Source: Bradyrhizobium sp. (lineage in GTDB: Bacteria > Pseudomonadota > Alphaproteobacteria > Rhizobiales > Xanthobacteraceae). From it: 6,443 nucleotides of DNA. The DNA is taken from positions 1 through 6,443 of the forward strand of contig JAQGKJ010000123.1 of NCBI GenBank assembly GCA_028290165.1, in the 5' to 3' direction. Below are positions 1-5,823 of the stretch, in pieces (position 1 is the first letter of the stretch; each line of letters opens with the position of its first letter). Position numbers and translations under genes: made by a program. Below the pieces are notes generated by a model. The model was not told the DNA's origin, did no database searches, and saw only the letters and a program-made list of their open reading frames with translations.

Positions 1-193
1 TCTCGTGGCCGGCTGCATAGATGACCGCCTGCCCCGTCGGCGGCGTCAACGTCACGATCATGGTCACCACGGTCGCCGATTCAGGAATGTATTTCGACAC
101 ATCGACCTTGATCGGTACCGGCTCGACTGGCGCATCGGGCGGGACTTCGGCCTGCGCAAGTTGCACAAAGGCGGGCGGCGGTTGCATATCCAT
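1..193 (-). CDS. N-terminal part of an unrecognised Pro-rich protein (runs off the window)
   Basis: Reading leftwards from an ATG at 193-191 there are 64 codons without a stop before the window ends. The product begins MDMQPPPAFVQLAQAE and continues through a Pro/Val-rich stretch (VPPDAPVEPVPIKVDV) into a more ordinary segment (SKYIPESATVV, then TPPTGQAVIYAAGHE). I do not recognise a family. An AGGGAA ribosome-binding site lies 8 bases upstream of the ATG; a second in-frame Met at residue 3 is the alternative start. The opposite strand is also open here, and the two frames share third codon positions, so base composition cannot choose between them. I prefer the minus frame because its amino-acid mix is normal, while the plus frame is rich in Cys and Gly. 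It has no clear signal peptide. It lies downstream of the porin but beyond the porin's terminator, so it probably has its own promoter. Confidence 0.5.
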   Translation of the reverse strand, partial: MDMQPPPAFVQLAQAEVPPDAPVEPVPIKVDVSKYIPESATVVTMIVTLTPPTGQAVIYAAGHE

Positions 194-345
194 GGTCTGG
201 TTCCCTGTGACACTTGCAAGTCTACCAAGTTCAGTCTTGGCGAGGTGCCAGTAAAATCAATTCTTCAGGGTGTATTGCCGCCGCCATTCGACTATCGTTG
301 GCGATTGGATTTCCCGACAGCGAGACAGATCGTTCTAGACGAGAA

Positions 346-373
346 AAGGGGGACTCGTCACCAAGTCCCCCTT
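346..373 (-). terminator. Intrinsic terminator of the porin gene
   Basis: A perfect inverted repeat has GGGGGACT at 348-355 and AGTCCCCC at 364-371 around an 8-base loop, and two flanking A-T pairs extend the stem to 10 bp. Read on the minus strand, the stem is followed directly by TTTTCTC. It starts about 20 bases after the porin stop codon. A G/C-rich stem followed by a T-run is the classical Rho-independent form. Confidence 0.87.
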
Positions 374-393
374 CATCACATGTTCGTTGGCGC

Positions 394-2073
394 TCAGAAG
401 TTGAACGTCATACCGGTGGTCGCAGCTCTGATTGTCGCGCCGCCGATCGTGTCGTTGGCAGCATCGCGCGAGCAGACCTGGTAGCCATGGCCGCTCGCCC
501 CAAGACAGTAGTGCGCGCCCGGACCTTGATTGAGCTGGGAGCCGACAATGTACCAACTGGCCCAGTCGTTGAAGTAGTAACGGGCGCCGATCGCATACTG
601 GGTTGCATCATTGCTGAATAGGTTCGCCTGATACTGGCCGACGTCTATGACAGCTGCGCACGGCACACCAGCATTGACGTTGTTGAAGCTCAGACATGTG
701 GGGTTACCCGGGCTCTTGAAGGCGTGAGCGTAAGATCCGCTGATGGCCCACTTGCCGATGTACTGCGTCGCACTGGCGAATACGGCGTCACGTGAGCGCT
801 CGTTGAATGGTTGTTCAATCGCCGTGACTTCCCGCCTTATCCACTCGTAGAAGGCGTTGAGTTGCAGATCGCCGAGGCCATCGTTGAAGCGATAGCCGCC
901 GCCGATCTTGGCAGCCCACTCGTTGTGGACGCCGGTCAGGATCTGAGAACCATCCGGCAGGAAAATGGGCCCAGCCGAACCTGGTGGCAAATTCACATTC
1001 AATTGAAGATTATCGTCGCCGTGACGGTTGACCTGCTCATGAAGCTCGTAGGCGGCGATCGCGGTAAATGGACCGTTCTTGTAAGTCAAAGCCGCGCTAT
1101 AGGCGTTTCCGTAGGAACCGTCAGTACAGCCGTTGCCGCCGATGTTGCCATTAACCGCGCCGCCGGTGCCCGGGAAATTGCTGCCGCTGCCGCGGGCCGA
1201 CGCGCCGTTACACTGAAATGTGTCGCCGTATGAATAGTCGGCGTTGTCCTTGGCATAATTCTGGCCTGGCGAGAGCAACGCACTGAACTGGAGGCCGTTG
1301 AAGATCGGCGATTCGTACCAGATCGCGTGGTTCATGCGCCAATCGAACTCGGCCCGGTTGTCGCCGCCGGTGTTGCCCATGATCGAATTGTAGTCGCCGA
1401 GCGTCCGCGTGAACGGATCCATCGCGGCTGTGGCTTTCTTGTAAGGCGTGTCGCTCTTGCCCGCCTTGACGGCGCCCCATGGCCCCTCCAACCCCAAGAA
1501 GCTGTCGCGCGTCCCAAGCGCGGCTTTCTCGGTTGGGGCTGACGCTATATCAACTTGAGATTCCAACTGCGCCACGACCGCCCAACCGTCCCAGCCATAC
1601 GGCGCAAGGTTATGCCTGACACGAACACCGAAACTGGAAATATTGCTCGCTACCCCGAGTTTCGTTCCCTGATCGAAAACGGACGGATTGAAGACGTCGG
1701 CGGACACATCGATCGATCCGTAAAGCGTAACCGTCGTGTTATCGACCAAGGGTCCCAGGGGACCCGCCTTTACCGGTATGCCGCCAATGGTCCGGGCGGG
1801 TGCGGGTGGTGCCGGCGACGTTGCGACCGATGCATGCAGAACCGGATTGCCCTTGAATTTGCTTGGATCAGTCGCGGCCGGTGCCGCAGCAACGGCGGCT
1901 GCCGGCTTTGATGCGGACATACTCCGCACCTTCGCTCGCAGCTCGGCGTTTTCTTTTTCGATCTTGTCGAGACGCGCCATCACGTCATCGAGTGTTGCCG
2001 ACCGCGCCGCGCCGCTAAACGACACCAGGCAGAGAGCAGCGCAGGCCGTCCCCGATAAAAGCTTATTTCTCAT
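394..2073 (-). CDS. Outer-membrane porin with N-terminal coiled coil (559 aa)
   Basis: This is a Gram-negative general porin (Porin_4-like), expected to form a beta-barrel that lets small hydrophilic solutes cross the outer membrane. Residues 1-26 are a signal peptide ending in ARSA. Residues 27-53 (TLDDVMARLDKIEKENAELR and on) form a short coiled coil, as in the trimeric DcaP-type porins. Residues 54-110 are an Ala/Pro-rich linker. The barrel runs from about 114 (TVTLYGSIDVSADVF) to a C-terminal TGMTFNF, whose final Phe is the usual barrel-assembly signal. Six mature-part cysteines form three local pairs (288/315, 460/472, 523/534) in Gly/Asn-rich stretches that look like surface loops. I start it at the ATG at 2073 because the signal peptide begins there and GGGGAAG lies 6 bases upstream; the frame stays open to an earlier start at 2184, but that adds 37 Arg-rich residues before the signal peptide. 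The transported solute cannot be read from the sequence. The gene is followed by its own terminator. Confidence 0.95.
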   Translation of the reverse strand: MRNKLLSGTACAALCLVSFSGAARSATLDDVMARLDKIEKENAELRAKVRSMSASKPAAAVAAAPAATDPSKFKGNPVLHASVATSPAPPAPARTIGGIPVKAGPLGPLVDNTTVTLYGSIDVSADVFNPSVFDQGTKLGVASNISSFGVRVRHNLAPYGWDGWAVVAQLESQVDIASAPTEKAALGTRDSFLGLEGPWGAVKAGKSDTPYKKATAAMDPFTRTLGDYNSIMGNTGGDNRAEFDWRMNHAIWYESPIFNGLQFSALLSPGQNYAKDNADYSYGDTFQCNGASARGSGSNFPGTGGAVNGNIGGNGCTDGSYGNAYSAALTYKNGPFTAIAAYELHEQVNRHGDDNLQLNVNLPPGSAGPIFLPDGSQILTGVHNEWAAKIGGGYRFNDGLGDLQLNAFYEWIRREVTAIEQPFNERSRDAVFASATQYIGKWAISGSYAHAFKSPGNPTCLSFNNVNAGVPCAAVIDVGQYQANLFSNDATQYAIGARYYFNDWASWYIVGSQLNQGPGAHYCLGASGHGYQVCSRDAANDTIGGATIRAATTGMTFNF

Positions 2074-2405
2074 GGCGTTCTTCCCCACGTTCGAAGCCGA
2101 TTCAACTTCCGAGCGAGGTGAGCGTAATGTATACCAAATGCCAATTGGAAGGCGGGGATGGACCCTCCGGTGAGATATTCGCAACCTGTCACAAAAATGG
2201 TACAGGGATACTGTTGCAGTGCAGCAATATGTCGCAGCGTTGTGCGATTTTGACGCATCTTCGGGTTGCGCGCACCGATTTGTATGAATTTACGAGGCTT
2301 TAACGGAGATTCACCTTCTGGACGCAATTTCTGGCGACCCCGTTACACAATTTATAGTTGCGGAACTCGGAAGTTCCTTCGCAGTTGCGAAGAGATGCAG
2401 ACCAA
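2074..2405. promoter_or_regulatory. 332-base gap upstream of the porin: leader, probable promoter and dyads
   Basis: No convincing gene lies here; the short open frames on both strands lack good starts and have no recognisable product. The stretch is more A/T-rich than its surroundings, as expected of a promoter region. On the minus strand TGGTATACA (2137-2129) resembles an extended -10 box and would give a leader of about 45-50 bases, but I find no matching -35. An 8-base palindrome CCAATTGG (2141-2148) lies just upstream of it. The far end (2356-2392) holds a cluster of dyads, listed separately. The porin promoter is presumably here, but its exact site is unproven. Confidence 0.35.
2362..2392. 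repeat. Two abutting inverted repeats just after the Cys-cluster gene
   Basis: GGAACT-CGGA-AGTTCC (2362-2377, 6-bp arms) abuts CTTCGCA-GT-TGCGAAG (2377-2392, 7-bp arms). A smaller dyad, AGTT-GCGG-AACT, overlaps on the left (2356-2367), and AGTTGCG occurs twice (2356 and 2383). The cluster starts 13 bases beyond the stop of the gene at 2406-2873. It could act as a terminator or 3'-end stabiliser for that gene, although no T-run follows, or as a protein-binding site for the porin. Confidence 0.5.
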
Positions 2406-2873
2406 TCAGTCTGCCCACGGCTTCTCGCCGCGCCCGATGCGTTCCTTGATCTCGGCCTGGAACGCCGGTGGACCGAACGCAAACCAGTCGTCGTCGACTT
2501 GATAGATCAACAGCCGCTTTTTTTCCGAACTGAACTTCATCAGCCAGTCCAGCGCTTTTCGCTTGGGACGGTCTCCGACCGCGACCACCACATCAACCGG
2601 CAGGCCGTGCCAGATGAAATTGGCCGCCAGCATGATCATGTCGGATTTGTCCGGGCGCATCCATTCGGGCAGCGGACTTGAGGCCACCAGCCATCCGCAA
2701 ATGAATTCGCGGCACGGATGCTGGGGACGTTCGCTGTAGATCGAGCACTGATGTGCGACGCTGAACGGACACGGCTTTCCCCGCCGGACCTCGTGCCCGC
2801 GCACTTCGATCTGCAGCCAGCCATCGCAGCAAGCCGTGCAGCTTCCGCAGCTTCGTAGCGTTTGCTCGCTCAA
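2406..2873 (-). CDS. YkgJ-family cysteine-cluster protein (putative Zn/Fe-binding, 155 aa)
   Basis: This is a member of the YkgJ / CxxCxxCC (UPF0153-like) family, whose members are thought to chelate zinc or iron; the biochemical role is not established. Eight cysteines are visible in the family pattern. The N-terminal CGSCTACC supplies C9, C12, C15 and C16, followed by C35 (KPCPF), C43 (QCSIY), C54 and C59 (HPCREFICGW). The QCSIYSERPQHPCREF block is the most typical part. The rest (residues 70-155) has no Cys, contains several Trp, and ends GEKPWAD. No signal peptide or membrane span is seen, so it is probably cytoplasmic. The start is a TTG at 2873; no in-frame ATG lies between the upstream stop (2922-2924) and the first conserved Cys, and GGAAAGG lies 7 bases before the TTG. 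It is transcribed in the same direction as the porin but 332 bases away, and divergently from the hydrolase gene. Confidence 0.93.
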   Translation of the reverse strand: MSEQTLRSCGSCTACCDGWLQIEVRGHEVRRGKPCPFSVAHQCSIYSERPQHPCREFICGWLVASSPLPEWMRPDKSDMIMLAANFIWHGLPVDVVVAVGDRPKRKALDWLMKFSSEKKRLLIYQVDDDWFAFGPPAFQAEIKERIGRGEKPWAD

Positions 2874-3220
2874 CCGACTGCCTTTCCAAGAAGCTGGGTG
2901 AAACCAAATCGACGCTGCGGTTTAGCCCTCCCCCGAGGCTGGCCGCAACTTTTTTGCCGTTTGTGAACTGGATCACATTTGTCCGCCGATTCCCGGGGCA
3001 AGCTGTAGTCCACCGGATGGCGTAAGCCGATTTCAATATCCGGGGCTGGCAAGGCCGTTGGCGGTATACTGCGTCGACGGCCTTGTTCTTTATGCCCTGG
3101 ATCACCCCATCCCCCACGCATCCGGCGCCGATATGGGCCTGGTCCTCGCAGGCTGGTGATTTGCCTTCCGCATTGAAGGCTTGCTCAATCCCGGGTCCCA
3201 ATACCCGGAGGAAATACATC
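2874..3220. promoter_or_regulatory. 347-base divergent promoter region between the Cys-cluster and hydrolase genes
   Basis: I find no believable gene here; frames on the minus strand are open but lack family signatures and a credible start. The region must hold promoters for two divergent genes. For the plus-strand gene the ribosome-binding site GGAGGA (3207-3212) is very strong and 8 bases from the ATG. A TATACT box (3065-3070) could serve as a -10, but no clear -35 precedes it. Two dyads are present: CCGGAT/ATCCGG (3013-3018 and 3038-3043) and the longer hairpin at 3050-3085, listed separately. Confidence 0.35.
3050..3085 (+). other. Long hairpin with TATACT in its loop, followed by a T-rich stretch
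   Basis: CAAGGCCGT (3050-3058) and ACGGCCTTG (3077-3085) are perfect 9-bp arms. In RNA the stem can extend inward to 14 bp with two G-U pairs, leaving an 8-base loop GTATACTG. On the plus strand it is followed by TTCTTTATG. The shape suits an attenuator or the terminator of a short untranslated transcript ahead of the hydrolase gene, or a DNA operator centred on a -10 box. The sequence alone does not decide. Confidence 0.35.
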
Positions 3221-4104
3221 ATGAGTGGGGAATCCATGCAGACGTCCGATGTCATCGGGCTGACAAAAGTCGCGCCGTTTTCGCGCCGCGGCTTCATGAC
3301 CGCTTCGGCCGCCGTGACCGCTGGCTATACGCTGGCGGCCGGACCCGTGCGCGCCGACGTCATCAAGACCGACACCAACGGCCTTACCGCTGGGGAGCAA
3401 AAATAAAGGTGGCCGATGGCGAAATGCCCGGCTATTTCGCGCGGCCCAGTGGGGTCAGCAATCCGCCGGTCGTGCTGGTCGCGATGGAGATTTTGGGCCT
3501 GCACGAATACATCAAGGACGTGACGCGGCGTCTCGCCAAGCTCGGCGCGTTCGCCGTCGCCCCGGACTATTATTTCCGCAAGGGCGATCTCACCAAGATT
3601 GCCGATATCCAGCAGCTGCTCCCGGCCGTGAATGCCAAGCTGGACGCCGAGTTGCTGTCCGATCTCGACAGCACCGTTGCCTGGGCCAAGGCGCAAGGTG
3701 GCGACACCAGCCGGCTTGGTATCGTCGGGTTCTGCCGCGGCGGACGGACGGTGTGGGAATATGCCGCCCACAATGGCGCGCTGAAGGCCGGCGTGGCGTT
3801 TTATGGCCCGCCGGTCGATCCGCCGAACCCGCTTTGGCCGAAGAGCCCGACCCAGCTTGCCCCCGAGATGAAAGCGCCGGTGCTGGGCCTTTACGGCGAG
3901 GCCGATACCGGCATTCCCGTGGCCCAGGTCGAGGCGCTGAAGGCCGCACTGGCGGCAGCGAACAAGCCTGCCGACTTCAAGATCTATCCGGGCGCACCGC
4001 ACGGCTTCCACGCCGACTATCGTTCAAGCTACCGCAAGGAAGCCGCCGAGGACGGATGGAACCAGATGCAGAGCTGGTTCAAGAAATACAAAGTGCTGAG
4101 CTGA
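3221..4104 (+). CDS. Tat-exported dienelactone hydrolase family protein, split by a -1 frameshift
   Basis: This is an alpha/beta hydrolase of the dienelactone hydrolase family, which cleaves lactone or ester bonds with a Cys-Asp-His triad. The ATG at 3221 follows GGAGGA by 8 bases. This frame encodes 61 residues: a twin-arginine signal (SRRGFMTASAA, Arg22-Arg23) cut probably after VRA (residue 45), then DVIKTDTNGLTAGEQK, where TAA (3404-3406) stops it. The next residue expected for the family, IKVADGEMPGYFARP, begins at 3403 in the -1 frame and runs uninterrupted to TGA at 4104. The joined protein would be 294 residues, a normal length for exported members. All key residues remain: Glu90 (AMEILGLHEYIKDV), nucleophile Cys172 (GFCRGG), Asp229 (GEADTGIP) and His261 (GAPHGFHADYR). 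The gene is therefore either inactivated very recently, misread by one A, or expressed by slippage. Without the shift, GTG 3409 or ATG 3424 could start a cytoplasmic form. A TTG at 3181 also opens the catalytic frame, but it gives an Arg-rich N-terminus unlike the family. Confidence 0.9.
3398..3406 (+). other. Frameshift point: CAA AAA TAA within an A-run
   Basis: The signal-peptide frame reads GAG CAA AAA TAA. Five A's (3399-3403) are followed by T and three more A's. One extra A, or a one-base slip back on AAA while the ribosome waits at TAA, joins GEQK to IKVADGEM with no lost or extra residue by comparison with the family. A six-A run may be the ancestral state, which makes a single-base deletion or a homopolymer error the simplest reading. 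Re-pairing of tRNA-Lys from AAA to the overlapping AAA is exact, so true recoding or transcript slippage cannot be excluded. Confidence 0.75.
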
Positions 4105-4124
4105 CGGGCACGTTCGTTCATTAG

Positions 4125-4144
4125 GCGCGGCGGCAGCGCCGCGC
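4125..4144. terminator. GC-rich hairpin between convergent genes (possible two-way terminator)
   Basis: GCGCGGCG (4125-4132) and CGCCGCGC (4137-4144) form a perfect 8-bp stem with a GCAG loop. A wider pair, CGGGCA (4105-4110) and TGCCCG (4156-4161), encloses it. It begins about 20 bases after the hydrolase stop and lies before the convergent small ORF's stop at 4174. Neither side has a real T-run, so it may be a weak terminator, an mRNA-end stabiliser or a dispersed extragenic palindrome. Confidence 0.45.
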
Positions 4145-4173
4145 ACTGTCATTCCTGCCCGGCAAAGGACCGG

Positions 4174-4320
4174 TCAAAGCTGTCCAAAGTGATCGCTGTT
4201 CCGATGCGGTTTGGACGTCTGCTCGACTTCCCAGAGCATCCATACGAAGGCGGTTCCCAAGCCGACGACGACGCCTAGAAACAGCAACGTCAGGCCCGGT
4301 GTTGTGAGCATGGTGAGCAT
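4174..4320 (-). CDS. Small single-span membrane protein (48 aa)
   Basis: A short frame on the minus strand starts MLTMLTTPGLTLLFLGVV, continues GLGTAFVWMLWEVEQTSK, and ends DHFGQL at a TGA (4176-4174). Residues 9-30 form one strongly hydrophobic span, flanked by a short polar N-terminus and a charged C-terminal tail, the usual shape of a small inner-membrane protein. Third codon positions are mostly G or C, as in its neighbours. I do not recognise a family. The start is uncertain: ATG at 4320 or 4311 are the only standard starts and neither has a ribosome-binding site. The frame stays open upstream to the TGA of the Gly-rich gene (4465-4467), and the translated stretch just before the ATG (ISWYAACIASW) is also hydrophobic, so a non-standard start such as ATT at 4383 or a lost start is possible. 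It may share a transcript with the upstream Gly-rich gene. Confidence 0.5.
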   Translation of the reverse strand: MLTMLTTPGLTLLFLGVVVGLGTAFVWMLWEVEQTSKPHRNSDHFGQL

Positions 4321-4464
4321 CCATGATGCGATGCAAGCGGCGTACCAGCTGATGGCATTGGAAAAGCGGCCTCGGTGGAGAATACACCAAGGTCGCCTGG
4401 ATTTTTTGCGGCCTTCCCCATCCTCAACTTTATTTGACCGGACCGGACGTCGTTGACGGCCCGA

Positions 4465-5082
4465 TCAGTTGCAGACCTGGACAGGGCGGAGACGCCAGCC
4501 GTACGTGGTAAGCACGCGCTGCTGCACAACGTAGCAGCCGCCATCGTCGTAATAGGCGTCGTCGTAGGCGTAGTCCGGATAATCATAATAGTCGTCGTAG
4601 TACGGTCCATAAAGTCCGTAGCCCAGGCCAACGGCGAATGCGCCGAACCCGAAGCGGCGCCCGTGATGGCGGAAGCCGTGATCGAAATTGCGGCCACGGA
4701 AACCAGCGCTACGGAAACCGTTCGGGGCGGCGAAGGCATTGGCCGCTAACGGTCCGCTGCGAAATCCGCTGCGGCCAACCGCGGCTGGGCCGGCTGTTCC
4801 CATGGGGGCCGAGCGGAAGGCAGCGCCTCCGACCGCGGCTGGGTGGAAACCACCGCCTCCGATAGCGGCCGCGCGGAAACCGCCTCCGCCGAAACCGCCG
4901 CCGTGGAAACCGCCGCCACCAAAACCGCCGCCGTGGAAACCGCCGCCACCATGAAAACCGCCTCCGCCACCGTGGAAGCCCCCACCACCGCCACCAAAGC
5001 CGCCGCGAGCCGAGGCGGCGCTTGGCGCCAAGATGACAACCGAGGCGGCGGCCAATAACGCTATCATCGTTTTGCGCAACAT
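4465..5082 (-). CDS. Exported Gly-rich protein with GGGFHGGG repeats (205 aa)
   Basis: The function is unknown; similar exported Gly-rich proteins are, as far as I recall, common in Bradyrhizobium and relatives. Residues 1-25 are a signal peptide ending SAASA. Residues 26-70 are Gly-rich repeats of the types GGGFHGGG and FGGGGFHGGG. Residues 71-130 form an Ala/Gly/Phe-rich linker (GGGFHPAAVGGAAFRSAP). A basic, His-rich patch follows (FDHGFRHHGRRFGFG), then a Gly/Tyr segment (GLGYGLYGPYY) and an acidic Tyr/Asp run (DDYYDYPDYAYDD). The final 23 residues look folded: C183 and C204 bracket YVVQQRVLTTYGWRLRPVQV and could form a disulfide. The start is the ATG at 5082 with AGGAG 7 bases upstream. 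It is expected in the periplasm or outside the cell, perhaps attached to the envelope. It lies 213 bases downstream of another exported low-complexity gene in the same orientation. Confidence 0.9.
   Translation of the reverse strand: MLRKTMIALLAAASVVILAPSAASARGGFGGGGGGFHGGGGGFHGGGGFHGGGFGGGGFHGGGFGGGGFRAAAIGGGGFHPAAVGGAAFRSAPMGTAGPAAVGRSGFRSGPLAANAFAAPNGFRSAGFRGRNFDHGFRHHGRRFGFGAFAVGLGYGLYGPYYDDYYDYPDYAYDDAYYDDGGCYVVQQRVLTTYGWRLRPVQVCN
4892..4950. repeat. Perfect 29-base direct repeat, period 30, inside the Gly-rich gene
   Basis: The same 29 bases occur at 4892-4920 and 4922-4950. One unit encodes ten residues of the GGGFHGGGFG pattern, and weaker copies continue on both sides to about 5000. 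Such perfect nucleotide identity, beyond what the amino acids require, suggests recent expansion by slippage or unequal recombination, so repeat number may vary between strains. Confidence 0.8.
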
Positions 5083-5201
5083 GACTTCGCTCCTAAGATC
5101 AGAACGCTCCCGGCAGCTAGACGCGCGCGCCGAGAGATAGTTGCAGCTTCAGGGGAAGTTGATAGGCCGGCTGCGGGGGCCTTTCCGAAATCCTTCTTTA
5201 T

Positions 5202-5243
5202 ATCTGGAGGTGTCGCCGGCTTTGGATCTGGAGGTATCGCCGG
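5202..5243. repeat. Imperfect 18-base direct repeat, period 24, in an intergenic region
   Basis: ATCTGGAGGTGTCGCCGG (5202-5219) recurs at 5226-5243 with one change (G to A). The spacing is 24 bases, a multiple of three. On the minus strand it would encode a repeated Pro-rich octapeptide (PAIPPDPK, PATPPDIK) in a frame that runs into the start of the Gly-rich gene, but I do not accept that frame as a gene. The repeats lie 120-162 bases upstream of the Gly-rich start codon and could be a paired binding site. Confidence 0.6.
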
Positions 5244-5295
5244 ACATGAGGGATCGCGAAGCAAAGCACCCGACGTGCGTCGCCGGCGGCCCTCG

Positions 5296-5802
5296 CTAGC
5301 AACCTTTGCAAATGCCCTTCAGCTTGCGATCGATCGCCTTGTTTTCGTCGTCGACCGCGATGTCGCCGCTGGTCGATGGACCGGGACCGGTCGCGGCTGT
5401 CCCGCCTCTGGATGACCCCGCCGACCCCGTCGTCATGGACGATCCTGTCGTGGTCGACGATCCCGACGAATTGGCGGTGCCGGCGCTGTTGGTGCCCGGC
5501 GCCGGCGGCGTAGCTACCTTCGCCGAATTGCCCGCGCCGCTCGGGTCGTTGCCGGAATTGTTGAGACCGCCGGCGTTGGCCGGACCCGATGGCATACCAT
5601 TCACGCCGGCCGTCCCTGCTCCGGCAGAGCCGGCATTTGGCGTGCCCACGGCGCTACTGCTGCCGGCCGACGGACCGCTGGCAGCTCCGCCCGCGCTTCC
5701 GCTGCCACCTGCACCACCACCGCCGCCACTTTGAGCGAACGAACTGGCAGGGCCGATAAGGATTGCGATTGCCACGAGGGCCGATAGAGGCGCTTTGCTC
5801 AT
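5296..5802 (-). CDS. Exported Gly/Ser/Ala-rich low-complexity protein (168 aa)
   Basis: The function is unknown. Residues 1-23 are a signal peptide (SALVAIAILIGPASSFA, cut before Gln24). Residues 25-145 are low complexity: a GGGG run, then Ala/Gly/Ser/Asn/Pro-rich sequence without clear periodicity, including a Ser/Thr-rich stretch (SSGSSTTTGSSMTTG) that would be flexible and disordered. The last 20 or so residues change character to a charged tail, DDENKAIDRKLKGICKGC, with C165 and C168; this is the part most likely to be conserved and functional. The start is the ATG at 5802, preceded by GGGAG about 7 bases upstream; the frame stays open further upstream, but that part has no signal-peptide logic. 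A perfect EcfG-type promoter lies just upstream, so expression under general stress is likely. The product is expected in the periplasm or outside the cell. It is divergent from the small ribbon-helix-helix gene. Confidence 0.87.
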   Translation of the reverse strand: MSKAPLSALVAIAILIGPASSFAQSGGGGGAGGSGSAGGAASGPSAGSSSAVGTPNAGSAGAGTAGVNGMPSGPANAGGLNNSGNDPSGAGNSAKVATPPAPGTNSAGTANSSGSSTTTGSSMTTGSAGSSRGGTAATGPGPSTSGDIAVDDENKAIDRKLKGICKGC

Positions 5803-5823
5803 CTGAAACTCCCTTTGGGAGTC

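Noticed and set aside
5..484. Plus-strand open frame of 159 codons at the left edge
   Set aside because: Arg/His-rich mirror composition, no ribosome-binding site, and it crosses the porin terminator and the porin 3' end.
811..1233. Plus-strand open frame of 140 codons inside the porin
   Set aside because: Lies wholly antisense to a strongly supported porin coding region; no family signature, and explained by high GC content.
2074..2184. Upstream extension of the porin frame
   Set aside because: Adds 37 Arg-rich residues before a clear signal peptide; the ATG at 2073 has its own ribosome-binding site.
2185..2215. Possible Pho-box-like pair (CTGTACC, TTGTGAC) upstream of the porin
   Set aside because: Each half matches the PhoB half-site at only about four of seven positions, too weak to claim.
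2593..3297. Minus-strand open frame of 234 codons
   Set aside because: Overlaps the Cys-cluster gene in another frame and the hydrolase start; no recognisable domain and odd composition.
3181..3402. TTG start for the hydrolase in its catalytic frame
   Set aside because: The encoded N-terminus is Arg/His-rich and unlike the family, while the other frame here gives a textbook Tat signal behind a strong ribosome-binding site.
5064..5264. Minus-strand 66-codon frame with a repeated Pro-rich octapeptide
   Set aside because: TTG start without a good ribosome-binding site, ends inside the Gly-rich gene, and only the short repeat looks protein-like.
5803..5822. ACTCCC-TTT-GGGAGT hairpin that could hide the ribosome-binding site of the gene at 5296-5802
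   Set aside because: If the EcfG promoter is used, transcription starts near 5817, inside the dyad, so the blocking arm would not be in the mRNA.
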